Notes under the pieces: generated by a model | Databases searched by the model: none | Told to the model about the DNA's origin: nothing | Seen by the model: the letters and a program-made list of their open reading frames with translations, nothing else | Made by a program: the position numbers and the translations under genes | Source of the DNA: Desulfovibrio sp. | Lineage (GTDB): Bacteria; Desulfobacterota; Desulfovibrionia; Desulfovibrionales; Desulfovibrionaceae | DNA length: 64,000 bases | Reading direction: 5' to 3' | Assembly: GCA_030145055.1 (NCBI GenBank) | Contig: JAQYWK010000002.1 | Location: 248,001 to 312,000 of the forward strand | Shown: piece after piece, positions 18,191 through 26,748 of the stretch | How the letters are laid out: each line of letters starts with the position of its first letter | Position numbering within the stretch: the first letter of the stretch is position 1

Positions 18191-18565
18191 TTACTTCTCA
18201 AGAATTACAACAGCCGCTGCGGTGTCTCGTCCATGAGTAATGGATATCATTATATTTTTTACACCCATTTCATCAGCCTTTTCAAGTCCCTTTCCATTAA
18301 ACGTTAGAAAAGGACCGCCTGATGCAAGATTAAAAATCTCAACGCTTTTGAATGTAATATCATGAGCGAAGCCTGTTCCCAACGCTTTTACGGCCGCTTC
18401 TTTTGCTGCAAAGCGAGCTGCAAGGTGCGGAACAGCATTTTTTTCAGGGACAAATTTAATTTCTTCATCAGTAAGAAAAGTCTGCAAAAAATGCTCGCCG
18501 AATTTCTCCAGCGAGCTTTCTATTCTATCAAGTTCCGTAATATCTATTCCAAGACCTATTATCAT
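18191..18565 (-). CDS. acpS: Holo-[acyl-carrier-protein] synthase
   Basis: Phosphopantetheinyl transferase of 124 residues that moves 4'-phosphopantetheine from CoA onto acyl carrier protein. GLGIDITELDRIE (Asp8 magnesium ligand) and RFAAKEAAVKALGTG are the family signatures. Length is normal for the AcpS type. It starts two bases after the pdxJ stop; pdxJ-acpS linkage is widespread in proteobacteria. Confidence 0.95.
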   Translation of the reverse strand: MIIGLGIDITELDRIESSLEKFGEHFLQTFLTDEEIKFVPEKNAVPHLAARFAAKEAAVKALGTGFAHDITFKSVEIFNLASGGPFLTFNGKGLEKADEMGVKNIMISITHGRDTAAAVVILEK

Positions 18566-18567
18566 TT

Positions 18568-19293
18568 CTAGTCCGCAAAAGTTCTTATAATTTCAACCAT
18601 ATCTTTTACAGCTCTATCAATTCCGACAAGAATTGCGCGGGCCATAATTGAATGCCCGATTGAGTACTCGCAAATTCCTTCAACTTCGGCAAAGTCGAGA
18701 ATATTTGTATAATTCAAACCGTGCCCCAAATTTACTTTCAGCCCGAGATCATGACTCATTTTTATACCATCTAAGATACGTGTAAGTTCAGCTTTCTGCT
18801 CGGTTCTATTTTTAGCGTCAGCAAAATGGCCTGTATGAATTTCGACATATTCAGCGCCGATTTTATGTGAAGCTTTAATCTGAGCAGGATCTGCATCAAT
18901 AAATAAGCTTGAACGAACACCCGCATCATGAAGGGGAGCAAGGTATTTTATAAACCGATCTTCCTGACCAACACAATTAAGACCACCTTCAGTAGTAAGC
19001 TCTGCTCTTTTTTCCGGAACAAGACATACTGTGGCTGGATTAATCTTAAGTGCGATAGCCTGCATTTCATCAGTGGCAGCCATTTCAAAATTAAATTTTG
19101 TCTGGATAGTTTGGCTGATAAGATAGATATCGCGATCCTGAACGTGTCTTCTATCTTCACGCAAGTGCATAATAATTCCTGCAGCACCAGCAAGTTCTGA
19201 CATTGCAGCGGCGACGACAGGGTCTGGCTCAGTTCCGAGTCTCGCCTGTCTGACAGTGGCGACATGGTCAACATTAACGCATAAAAGTGGCAT
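18568..19293 (-). CDS. pdxJ: Pyridoxine 5'-phosphate synthase
   Basis: Enzyme of 241 residues that closes the pyridoxine ring from 1-deoxyxylulose 5-phosphate and the PdxA product. It has [15 protein letters not shown] at the N-terminus, [11 protein letters not shown], and GHGLNY near the phosphate site. It is the first gene of the eight-gene minus operon. A GGAGG Shine-Dalgarno precedes the ATG, and a near-consensus promoter lies about 90 bases upstream. Confidence 0.96.
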   Translation of the reverse strand: MPLLCVNVDHVATVRQARLGTEPDPVVAAAMSELAGAAGIIMHLREDRRHVQDRDIYLISQTIQTKFNFEMAATDEMQAIALKINPATVCLVPEKRAELTTEGGLNCVGQEDRFIKYLAPLHDAGVRSSLFIDADPAQIKASHKIGAEYVEIHTGHFADAKNRTEQKAELTRILDGIKMSHDLGLKVNLGHGLNYTNILDFAEVEGICEYSIGHSIMARAILVGIDRAVKDMVEIIRTFAD

Positions 19294-19383
19294 ATTTATA
19301 TCCTCCGATAATTCTAATTAATTTATTAAACCGTATGTTTTTATAAATTCAATTCAAAGAATTTATCCGTCTTTAATCAGAAT

Positions 19384-19412
19384 ATGATATAGTCATTGGA
19401 CTTTGATGGCAA
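19384..19412 (-). promoter_or_regulatory. Sigma70-type promoter for the pdxJ operon
   Basis: On the minus strand, TTGCCA and TATCAT are separated by exactly 17 bases, each matching 5/6 of consensus. The inferred start gives a leader of roughly 80-85 bases before pdxJ. This is the best promoter match I see in the window. Confidence 0.6.
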
Positions 19413-19472
19413 CTGTCATATCCTAAAATGCACTCATGCGGTTGACATTAAAATTACAATGGCGTTATCGCC

Positions 19473-19507
19473 TTTACACCCGCTTGCAAGTGGCAAGCGG
19501 ATGTAAA
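19473..19507. promoter_or_regulatory. Imperfect 35-bp palindrome upstream of ugd
   Basis: TTTACA-C-CCGCTTGC and GCAAGCGG-A-TGTAAA flank an AAGTG centre: 14 of 15 arm positions pair. A TTGACA lies 26 bases before it (19442) and another starts at 19521; ACAGTACTGT (19524-19533) is a second, smaller palindrome. It could be an operator or an RNA hairpin ahead of ugd. Only T-poor sequence follows at once, then TTTGACTTTTTTG. Confidence 0.5.
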
Positions 19508-19579
19508 TAATTTGACTTTTTTGACAGTACTGTTAGTGACGGTTTTTTAAACGCAAAGTAATTAACAAGAGAATAGCTA

Positions 19580-20926
19580 ATGAACATATGTATAGTAGGA
19601 ACCGGATATGTAGGATTGGTCAGTGCCGCGTGTTTTGCCGAAATGGGAAACCACGTGTGGTGTGTAGACGTAAACCCTGACGTCATCAAAACTCTCAAAG
19701 AAGGTAAGATTCATATTTTTGAGCCAGGACTTGAAGACCTGGTTAAGAGAAACTATGAAGATAAAAGACTTTTCTTCACTACCGACCTTAAAGAGGGTCT
19801 GGATAAAGCCCGTTTCGTTTTCATTACCGTAGGTACTCCATGCAGTTCAGACGGAAGCTGTGACCTTAGATATGTCGAAGCTGTTGCCCGCGAAATAGGG
19901 CAGGCCATGACAGAACCAAAGATTATCGTTGATAAATCTACAGTTCCAGTCGGTACTGCTGATAAAGTTCGCTCAATAGTAAAAGCAGAACTTGAGAAAC
20001 GCAATCTTGATATTGAATTTGATGTCGCATCCAACCCTGAGTTTCTTAAAGAGGGCGACGCTGTCAGCGACTTTATGAAGCCGGACAGAGTTGTTGTTGG
20101 AACTGAAAAGGAAGCGACCTGCAAAGAATTTGAAACATTGTACGCACCTTATGCCCGCAGTAGAGCGAAACTAATCTTTATGGGTACAAGAAGTGCGGAA
20201 ATGACTAAATATGCCGCAAACTGCATGCTCGCCACAAAAATTTCTTTTATTAATGAAATGGCTAGCATTTGTGAAAAAGTAGGGGCGAACGTCCGCGAAG
20301 TCAGATTAGGTATTGGTTCAGATCACCGCATCGGTTACTATTTCATATACCCGGGCGTAGGTTACGGTGGATCATGTTTCCCTAAAGACGTGAAAGCCCT
20401 GATCAACACTGCTAAAGAAGTCGGCGCACGTGCTGAACTCATAGAAGCCGTTGATTCCGTTAACAATCGACAGAAAAAAATGCTTTCCCGCAAGATACTG
20501 GATTACTTCGAACCTCAGGGTGGAGTAAGAGGAAAAACCCTTGCCATATGGGGACTTGCATTCAAAGCTAATACTGATGATATGAGAGAGTCTTCTGCTT
20601 TATCCATCATATCTGAGCTGACGGAAGCCGGAATGAAGATTAAAGCTTTTGATCCGGTAGCTCACACAAAAGCAGAAAAGATTCTGCGTGATAATGATCT
20701 AGTGGAAATCGTACACAATCAGTATGAGGTACTCGAGGGCGCCAATGCTGTAGCCGTTGTGACCGATTGGAACCAGTTCAGAAATCCTGATTTTGAAAAG
20801 ATCAAAGAAGCGTTGCTTGCGCCTGTTATTTTTGACGGGAGAAATCTTTACGATCCTTCATATCTCGGCAGCAACGGTTTTGCCTACTTCAGTGTAGGGC
20901 GCAGACCTGTTGGCGATTTAGTTTAA
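19580..20926 (+). CDS. ugd: UDP-glucose 6-dehydrogenase
   Basis: NAD-dependent enzyme of 448 residues that oxidises UDP-glucose to UDP-glucuronate, feeding surface polysaccharide or lipid A decoration. The N-terminal Rossmann motif is VGTGYVGLVSAACFAE, the central helix contains FINEMA, and the catalytic cysteine is Cys266 in GYGGSCFPKDVKAL. The C-terminal UDP-binding domain has WGLAFKANTDDMRESSA. It is monocistronic, with palindromes upstream and a strong terminator downstream. No other polysaccharide genes adjoin it. Confidence 0.95.
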   Translation: MNICIVGTGYVGLVSAACFAEMGNHVWCVDVNPDVIKTLKEGKIHIFEPGLEDLVKRNYEDKRLFFTTDLKEGLDKARFVFITVGTPCSSDGSCDLRYVEAVAREIGQAMTEPKIIVDKSTVPVGTADKVRSIVKAELEKRNLDIEFDVASNPEFLKEGDAVSDFMKPDRVVVGTEKEATCKEFETLYAPYARSRAKLIFMGTRSAEMTKYAANCMLATKISFINEMASICEKVGANVREVRLGIGSDHRIGYYFIYPGVGYGGSCFPKDVKALINTAKEVGARAELIEAVDSVNNRQKKMLSRKILDYFEPQGGVRGKTLAIWGLAFKANTDDMRESSALSIISELTEAGMKIKAFDPVAHTKAEKILRDNDLVEIVHNQYEVLEGANAVAVVTDWNQFRNPDFEKIKEALLAPVIFDGRNLYDPSYLGSNGFAYFSVGRRPVGDLV

Positions 20927-20946
20927 CAGAAATTACGTTCATAAAT

Positions 20947-20976
20947 AAAAAGCCCGCTTAAGCGGGCTTTTTATTT
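20947..20976. terminator. Bidirectional terminator between ugd and the 71-residue gene
   Basis: A perfect 26-bp palindrome centred on AGCCCGCTTAAGCGGGCT, with A5 before and T5ATTTTT after. It serves ugd (+) and the small gene (-). Confidence 0.93.
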
Positions 20977-20978
20977 TT

Positions 20979-21194
20979 CTAAGGTGATAAAGACTTCATA
21001 CAGGATCTAAGTTGTAGTTCCTGTAAAATTAACCGTTCGTATTCTGGACTGTATGGAACTTCTTCTTGGTTTTCTTGATTCAACATTTTAGCTAAAAACT
21101 GGGTTTCTTCCCAGAAATCAAGCAATTCATCATTTGCTAATGATTTAATTTGATCTTCCAAAGTAACATTATCCGTTGGGGAAAACTGAGCCAT
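20979..21194 (-). CDS. Hypothetical 71-residue protein
   Basis: Small acidic protein I do not recognise. It is all helical by appearance (VTLEDQIKSLANDELLDFWEETQFLAKML), with no cysteines, signal or membrane segment. An AGGAGGG Shine-Dalgarno lies 11 bases before the ATG, a slightly long spacing, which supports it being a real gene. It sits between the ugd terminator and a cluster of inverted repeats shared with cheW, from which it diverges. Confidence 0.65.
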   Translation of the reverse strand: MAQFSPTDNVTLEDQIKSLANDELLDFWEETQFLAKMLNQENQEEVPYSPEYERLILQELQLRSCMKSLSP

Positions 21195-21248
21195 GCGAGT
21201 TCATACCCTCCTGAGTCTTCGCCTTATTGATGATTTCATTTAACTCAG

Positions 21249-21280
21249 ATGACTAGATAGTCATTTATACGAGACTAGTC
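21249..21280. promoter_or_regulatory. Cluster of GACTA/TAGTC inverted repeats
   Basis: ATGACTA-GA-TAGTCAT (21249-21264) is a perfect 16-bp inverted repeat. Nine bases later comes the palindrome GACTAGTC (21273-21280). The same 5-base half-site thus occurs four times in 30 bases, in the divergent region between the 71-residue gene and cheW, suggesting an operator. Confidence 0.5.
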
Positions 21281-21335
21281 AATTTTTAGTGAATATTTTT
21301 TTTTTGATGAATTACATAATAAGTTTATGATTAGC

Positions 21336-21364
21336 TTGCAAATATTCCAGATGAATAATAATAT
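21336..21364 (+). promoter_or_regulatory. Candidate promoter for cheW
   Basis: TTGCAA and TAATAT are separated by 17 bases (4/6 each), about 95 bases before the cheW start and downstream of the GACTA cluster. Weak match, by eye. Confidence 0.35.
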
Positions 21365-21407
21365 ACGTGATTAATAAGAAGAGTTTATTTATAAAATCTA
21401 TATTTAT

Positions 21408-21427
21408 CATGATCAATTTTGATCATG
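21408..21427. promoter_or_regulatory. 20-bp perfect inverted repeat in the cheW leader
   Basis: CATGATCAA-TT-TTGATCATG: two perfect 9-bp arms with a two-base centre, 30 bases before the preferred cheW start. It could be a DNA-binding site or a leader hairpin. It overlaps alternative upstream start codons, which argues against those starts. Confidence 0.55.
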
Positions 21428-21457
21428 CACTACAATAGCAACTATCAGGGGGCAGGA

Positions 21458-21934
21458 ATGGAAGAAGATGAAATCAAGCTTGATGCCGAACTAATCCAGC
21501 TAGTCACCTTCAGTATTGCCGAAGAAGAATTCGGGGTTGATATTTTGGCAGTTCAGGAAATCATTAGAACTATGGACATAACCAAAGTTCCAAGAGCTCC
21601 TGTATTTGTTGAAGGGGTAATTAACCTTCGCGGTAAAGTTATTCCTATTGTTGACCTAAGAAGTAAATTTGGCCTTGAGACTAGAGAGCATGATCAGAGC
21701 ACTCGTATTATCGTTATTGAAATAACTGACATGATAATCGGATTTGTGGTCGATTCTGTTTCTGAAGTTCTTAGAATCCCTGCAAATACAATTGAGCCAC
21801 CACCACCAGTTGTTTCAGGACTTGAATCGGAATACATCAGCGGAGTGGGTAAGCTCGAAGACAGACTTCTTATTCTGTTAGATCTTAACAGACTCCTTTC
21901 AGACGACGAGCAGGAGCAGCTTGCACAGGTTTAA
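21458..21934 (+). CDS. cheW: Chemotaxis coupling protein CheW
   Basis: Adaptor of 158 residues linking chemoreceptors to the CheA kinase. It contains the typical LVTFSIAEEEFGVDILAVQEI opening, VEGVINLRGKVIPIVDLR and a C-terminal GVGKLEDRLLILLDLNRLL. A start 13 codons earlier (TTG) or 11 codons earlier (ATG) is possible, but the chosen ATG has a GGGGCAGGA site and avoids the inverted repeat. The proline run EPPPP in the loop before the last subdomain is unremarkable. No cheA adjoins it; it lies upstream of mfd with a terminator between them. Confidence 0.9.
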   Translation: MEEDEIKLDAELIQLVTFSIAEEEFGVDILAVQEIIRTMDITKVPRAPVFVEGVINLRGKVIPIVDLRSKFGLETREHDQSTRIIVIEITDMIIGFVVDSVSEVLRIPANTIEPPPPVVSGLESEYISGVGKLEDRLLILLDLNRLLSDDEQEQLAQV

Positions 21935-21961
21935 CTAGAATTTTAAAGTAGTACAGAACAT

Positions 21962-22019
21962 AACAGACGGGTCTTAATGATCTAGTTAGTTCTAAAACTA
22001 TTGAACTAATGAGTCTGTT
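21962..22019 (+). ncRNA. Structured region after cheW, possible 3'UTR RNA
   Basis: Two nested inverted repeats: AACAGAC (21962) with GTCTGTT (22013), enclosing TTAGTTC (21986) with GAACTAA (22003). They precede an intrinsic terminator by about 65 bases. This could be a long structured cheW 3'UTR or a small RNA ending at that terminator; no promoter is convincing. Confidence 0.3.
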
Positions 22020-22085
22020 TACAGTTAATATGTTAATCAAACGTCTATTTACTGGACAACAGATCAGTTTCTCTGCAAAAAAAAG

Positions 22086-22123
22086 CCGTCCCCTGAATTA
22101 TCGGGAGGACGGTTTTCTCTTTT
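22086..22123 (+). terminator. Intrinsic terminator between cheW and mfd
   Basis: CCGTCC-CCTGA pairs with TCGGG-A-GGACGG (one bulged A, ATTA loop), followed by TTTTCTCTTTT and preceded by eight A. It ends just before the mfd Shine-Dalgarno, so mfd depends on read-through or a promoter overlapping this region. Confidence 0.8.
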
Positions 22124-22144
22124 ATAAAAATTTTTGGAGCTAAA

Positions 22145-25100
22145 TTGTCTTTACCTTCCGAATTAACCGCTTTTGCAACCGGAAACGGAACTACTGCACG
22201 AGTTTTTAAAAGTGGCCCCGGCACACAGGCATTCACCGCGCACAATTTGCATTCGCGTGGACAGTCTGTGGTCTTAGTTGCGCCAGGTGCTCGTGAATAT
22301 GCAGAACTGAAAGCGTTAATCACACTTTTCAGCCGCAATGACCGTGACCAGAAAGGTAAAGTTATACCTACATGGGAAAGGGACTGGGTTTTCCTTCCAC
22401 CGTACCTATCAAAATCTCCTCTCGCTTCAGAGTGGGCGGACAGATGGGCTGCACTTCACGCCTTAACCCGTGGGGGTAAACAGTCTATACTAATGACCGT
22501 TGATAACCTGCTGCCGAAATGGCCAGCGCCATCCGTTCTGGAAAATAATTATATCAATCTTTCCAAAGGCGAAGAAATGGACCCCGAACTCCTCATTGAG
22601 CAGGCAGTTTCGTGGGGCTATTCGCGTACCAAACTAGTTTCCGGATATGGCGAAATGTCCATGCGCGGAGATATTTTAGATATATACGCTCCCGGTTATG
22701 ATCTCCCCATAAGGATCGAATTTTTCGGAGATATCATAGAGGAAATACGAGTTTTCGATCCATCAACTCAGCGCTCCAAAGCTGATTTGGATGAAATAAC
22801 GTTGCTACCTGTAGCACCTGCCATGCTGACTGGTGACAATATTGATGCCGCCGCAGGTTTATGGGACCACCTGAAAACGACCGGCGAAATTTCTGCGGAA
22901 GGACATTCAAAACTTCATGAAAAAGTTGGCAATGCTGATGGAATGATCTGGCCCGGACTATTTTATCCTGAATGCACTGATCTTAAATCATTTTTATCTC
23001 CAAAAGCCGTATACGTGCTTTCATCCGCCTCAAATTTGAGACTTCGCCTTAAGGATCATGAATATGGCTGGAAAACTTTTCTACATGACAAATCAGCTCA
23101 CGCAGGCTGTAAATGGCCTATAAACACAATTTGCTGGAACGAAGAAAAGGCTAGATCAACATGGCAAGGCGAACGTCAAATTGTGTACGAAGATCTCGTC
23201 ATCGGACGCGAGAAAGACGGAATAGATCTTCCTGAAAGATCACTTACCGCATTCTCTGATATTTTTTGGAAGCCGGAACAGATGAAGCGCCCTTGGGCGG
23301 CACTTGTGGCGGCACTTAAAGAATGGAATTCCGAACGATTCCAGACAGTGCTCAGCTTCAGAACAGATAGATCGCGCAAAAAATTTCTATCGCTCATTGA
23401 ATCTGAGCAGCTTTCTATTTCTACGGAATATTCTCCGCTGAACAAAGGTCTTTACGCTCTTATTTCCCCTCTTAAAAACGGGATGGAGCTTGAATGGAAC
23501 CAGACTATGGTGCTCGGCGAGGGCGTACTTCAACCTGAAGCCGCCAAAGGAACCCGCATCAGAGATAAAGCCTTCGAAGGAATGACGAGTTATGAAGACT
23601 TGTTACCGGAAGACCTGCTTGTTCACCGCGATTATGGATTATCGCGTTTCGGAGGATTGCATCATTTTAAAGTTGGTGACGTTACCAACGACTATTTAGT
23701 GCTGTACTTCGATTCTGACGACAAACTATATGTTCCGGTCGACAGACTTAATCTCGTACAAAAATACAAAGGTCCGGAAGGGGCTTGTAGTGTTTTAGAT
23801 AAATTAGGCGGAACACGCTGGTCCAAGACCCGTGAAAAAGCGCGTAAAGCTATTGAAAAAATTGCTGGCGAACTTGTCGAAATGTACGCATACCGCAAGG
23901 TTGCCAAAGGTTATGCATATGGCCCTCTGGACGATATGTACTGGGAATTTGAAAGTACTTTCGGCTTCGAAGAAACGCCTGATCAGGAAAAAGCTATCCA
24001 AGATGTGTTCAGGGATATGGAAAGCCCAGAACCTATGGATAGACTTGTTTGCGGTGATGTTGGATTCGGTAAAACAGAAGTGGCACTGCGCGCGGCATTC
24101 AGAGCCGTTTTAGATGGTAAGCAGGTTATATTACTTTGCCCTACAACCGTTTTGGCGGAGCAACATTACCAGACATTTGTTCAGCGCATGGAAGGATTTC
24201 CAGTTAATGTCGGCATGCTCAGCAGGTTCGTTACTAAAACTCGCCAAAAACGCGTTTTGGAAGAATTGTCAGCGGGCAAGGTTGATATCCTTATAGGAAC
24301 GCACAGAGTTCTGTCCAAAGATGTCGAAGCACCGAATCTCGGGCTGCTTATACTTGATGAAGAACAGCGTTTCGGCGTGCGTCACAAAGAGCGCATCAAA
24401 GAAATGCGTAAAAATATTGATGCCCTTACACTTACAGCCACCCCGATTCCACGCACCTTACAGTTGTCGTTATCCGGCGTGAGAAGCCTCAGCACCATTG
24501 AGACACCGCCTGTTGACCGCAAGCCTGTTGAAACAGCTTTGATCGAGCGTGATGAAGCAATGCTTGCGTCTGTGGTAAAACGCGAACTAGAAAGGGGCGG
24601 ACAAATTTTCTGGGTCCATAACAGAGTGCAGGGACTCGACCGGGTAGCTGAGTTTGTAAAAAAACTGGCACCGGATGCAACTGTCGGTATGGCTCACGGC
24701 CAGATGTCAGAAAAGAATCTGGAAGATACCATCCATAAATTCTGGCACAAAGAGCTGGATATTCTCATTGCAACTGCAATTATCGAATCCGGGCTTGATT
24801 TTCCTAATGCCAACACATTAATTGTCGACCAAGCTCAGATGTTCGGACTCGGCCAACTTTACCAGTTACGAGGAAGGGTAGGGAGAAGCACCAGACAAGC
24901 GTATGCATATTTTGTTGTATCGTCCCTCGATTCATTAACTGAAAAGGCAAAACGCCGTATGCAGATTATTCTGCAATTGGACTATTTAGGGGCCGGCTTT
25001 AAAGTTGCTATGGAAGATCTTAGATTACGAGGGGCCGGAAACATTCTCGGTGAAGTCCAATCGGGACAGATGGCGAAAGTTGGGCTTGACCTGTTTCTCG

Positions 25101-25603
25101 AAATGCTTGACGAAGAAGTACGCAGAATCAAAGGCGATGACAGCACAGTCGGTTCTGATCCTGAAATGAATTTTGTATTTAAAGCTCATTTACCAGAGGA
25201 CTTCGTTCCTGATGCCAGAGAAAGACTCAGATATTACAGAGCGCTTTCATCCGCCACAGACGAAGCCAGAATAGAGGAGCTTTCAGCTGAGATTAAAGAT
25301 AGATTCGGACATTTCCCTGAGGAAGTAGAAAACTTCATAACAGTCCTTTATCTCAAGAAAACCTTGGCTAGACTTGGCGTAACAAGGGCAGACCTATTTC
25401 CAGCACGAGTGGTTCTTACATGGGAAGAAAGTAAAAATCCTGTAGACCCTGTTAAGCTTATTGGTTGGATCGGAGAACTGAAAAATTCAGCGCGATTAAA
25501 GCCACCTGCCAGCCTTGAAATCAGGTTTGACAAAGGAGCTGAAATTGCGGCAGGTCTTAATAAAGTTTGTAAGGATCTTGAAATATTAGTCGACAAATCT
25601 TAA
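22145..25603 (+). CDS. mfd: Transcription-repair coupling factor
   Basis: Superfamily 2 translocase of 1152 residues that removes stalled RNA polymerase from DNA lesions and recruits UvrA. It has an N-terminal UvrB-homology region, an RNA polymerase interaction (CarD-like) domain around 480-560 (DLLVHRDYGLSRFGGLHHF), Walker A GDVGFGKT at 637-644, LILDEEQRFGV, the RecG-like GLGQLYQLRGRVGRS motif and a C-terminal TRCF domain. It starts at TTG with GGAG five bases upstream. Length is normal. Confidence 0.96.
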   Translation: MSLPSELTAFATGNGTTARVFKSGPGTQAFTAHNLHSRGQSVVLVAPGAREYAELKALITLFSRNDRDQKGKVIPTWERDWVFLPPYLSKSPLASEWADRWAALHALTRGGKQSILMTVDNLLPKWPAPSVLENNYINLSKGEEMDPELLIEQAVSWGYSRTKLVSGYGEMSMRGDILDIYAPGYDLPIRIEFFGDIIEEIRVFDPSTQRSKADLDEITLLPVAPAMLTGDNIDAAAGLWDHLKTTGEISAEGHSKLHEKVGNADGMIWPGLFYPECTDLKSFLSPKAVYVLSSASNLRLRLKDHEYGWKTFLHDKSAHAGCKWPINTICWNEEKARSTWQGERQIVYEDLVIGREKDGIDLPERSLTAFSDIFWKPEQMKRPWAALVAALKEWNSERFQTVLSFRTDRSRKKFLSLIESEQLSISTEYSPLNKGLYALISPLKNGMELEWNQTMVLGEGVLQPEAAKGTRIRDKAFEGMTSYEDLLPEDLLVHRDYGLSRFGGLHHFKVGDVTNDYLVLYFDSDDKLYVPVDRLNLVQKYKGPEGACSVLDKLGGTRWSKTREKARKAIEKIAGELVEMYAYRKVAKGYAYGPLDDMYWEFESTFGFEETPDQEKAIQDVFRDMESPEPMDRLVCGDVGFGKTEVALRAAFRAVLDGKQVILLCPTTVLAEQHYQTFVQRMEGFPVNVGMLSRFVTKTRQKRVLEELSAGKVDILIGTHRVLSKDVEAPNLGLLILDEEQRFGVRHKERIKEMRKNIDALTLTATPIPRTLQLSLSGVRSLSTIETPPVDRKPVETALIERDEAMLASVVKRELERGGQIFWVHNRVQGLDRVAEFVKKLAPDATVGMAHGQMSEKNLEDTIHKFWHKELDILIATAIIESGLDFPNANTLIVDQAQMFGLGQLYQLRGRVGRSTRQAYAYFVVSSLDSLTEKAKRRMQIILQLDYLGAGFKVAMEDLRLRGAGNILGEVQSGQMAKVGLDLFLEMLDEEVRRIKGDDSTVGSDPEMNFVFKAHLPEDFVPDARERLRYYRALSSATDEARIEELSAEIKDRFGHFPEEVENFITVLYLKKTLARLGVTRADLFPARVVLTWEESKNPVDPVKLIGWIGELKNSARLKPPASLEIRFDKGAEIAAGLNKVCKDLEILVDKS

Positions 25604-25632
25604 ATCATATTGATTAGATACGGAATTTATTT

Positions 25633-26595
25633 ATGAAAAAGACAGTAATTCTCCTGCTGCTCGCTTTGCTTCTTATTTCAGGATGCAAAGATAAAAGTGA
25701 AGAACCGGGCATAATTGCGCGCGTAAACGGCAACCCCATATATCTTAGTCAGTTAGATTATAAATATGATCTAATGCATGATGGAAGTGCCGGTTTTGTT
25801 CCTTCTGTAAATCAAGTCAGAAGTGAATACGGGCAGATTCTCGGCGACATTATCGTGCAGGAACTTGTTACGCAGGAGCTTCAGGAACACAACGTGCCTG
25901 TTTCCGATCAGGAACTTAAAGAAGCCGAAGACGAAGTCCGCTCGGATTACCCTGAAGGAGCTTTCGAGCAAATATTGATAGAGGAATACATTGACCTCAA
26001 TTCGTGGCGCAGACAGCTCAGATATCAACTGGCAATGGATAAATTTTTCAGCCAGATTCTACGCCCGGAAATCAAAATAGACTATAAAGAAGCGGAAGCG
26101 TATTATCGTACGCACTTATCTGACTTTTACATATCAGCCGGATATCAATTCATAATGATTAAAGGATTTAGTCGTGATTTAGTTGCCAAAGGTGTTGAGT
26201 TATATAGAGAAGGTATTTCCCCTGACAAAATATCAGGCAGCTTGAAACAGGTCTCCGTCCGAGAGATTTGGATTAGAAACGATCAGCTCCCCGCTGAGTG
26301 GGAATCATTTGTAAAAGAATTGGAACCAGGCAAAGCAAGTCCTGTCATCATTCAAGAAAGAGAATTTATCTGTTTAATACTTAAAGAAAAGAAAAATGCA
26401 ACCTTGCTAACACCACTTCAAGCGTACTCAGCTGTAGAAAAAGTTCTGCTTGAAAAAAAATTGGACGACAAGTTCGAATTATGGCTGAAGAAAAAAATTG
26501 CCTCTTCGAAAATAAAAATCAGTAAAGAGCTACTACCGAAAGTGCAGAACAAAGAAGCCGTTCAAACCAAAGATAAAGATATAAAAACAGAGTAA
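25633..26595 (+). CDS. SurA/PrsA-like foldase lipoprotein
   Basis: Lipoprotein of 320 residues with lipobox LLISGC (Cys18). A SurA_N-type chaperone region follows (IIARVNGNPIYLSQLDYKYD, VQELVTQELQEHNVPVSDQEL). The second half looks like a degenerate rotamase (PPIC) segment, with no clear active-site signature, and ends in a Lys-rich tail. It probably assists folding of exported proteins at the membrane. It is encoded 29 bases after mfd and just before a second SurA-type gene. Confidence 0.82.
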   Translation: MKKTVILLLLALLLISGCKDKSEEPGIIARVNGNPIYLSQLDYKYDLMHDGSAGFVPSVNQVRSEYGQILGDIIVQELVTQELQEHNVPVSDQELKEAEDEVRSDYPEGAFEQILIEEYIDLNSWRRQLRYQLAMDKFFSQILRPEIKIDYKEAEAYYRTHLSDFYISAGYQFIMIKGFSRDLVAKGVELYREGISPDKISGSLKQVSVREIWIRNDQLPAEWESFVKELEPGKASPVIIQEREFICLILKEKKNATLLTPLQAYSAVEKVLLEKKLDDKFELWLKKKIASSKIKISKELLPKVQNKEAVQTKDKDIKTE

Positions 26596-26748
26596 TTATT
26601 AGTTATTTTTACTAATCTTGCATACTTCGGTGAAAGAGTTTAGTTAGTCTTCATACATGGATAAGGTTGTGGCGAAGAACTACAAGGCTTTTCTTTATGA
26701 TAAATTGATAAATATAATTTGATTTCATATAGTTACGGGAGTTCCCAA

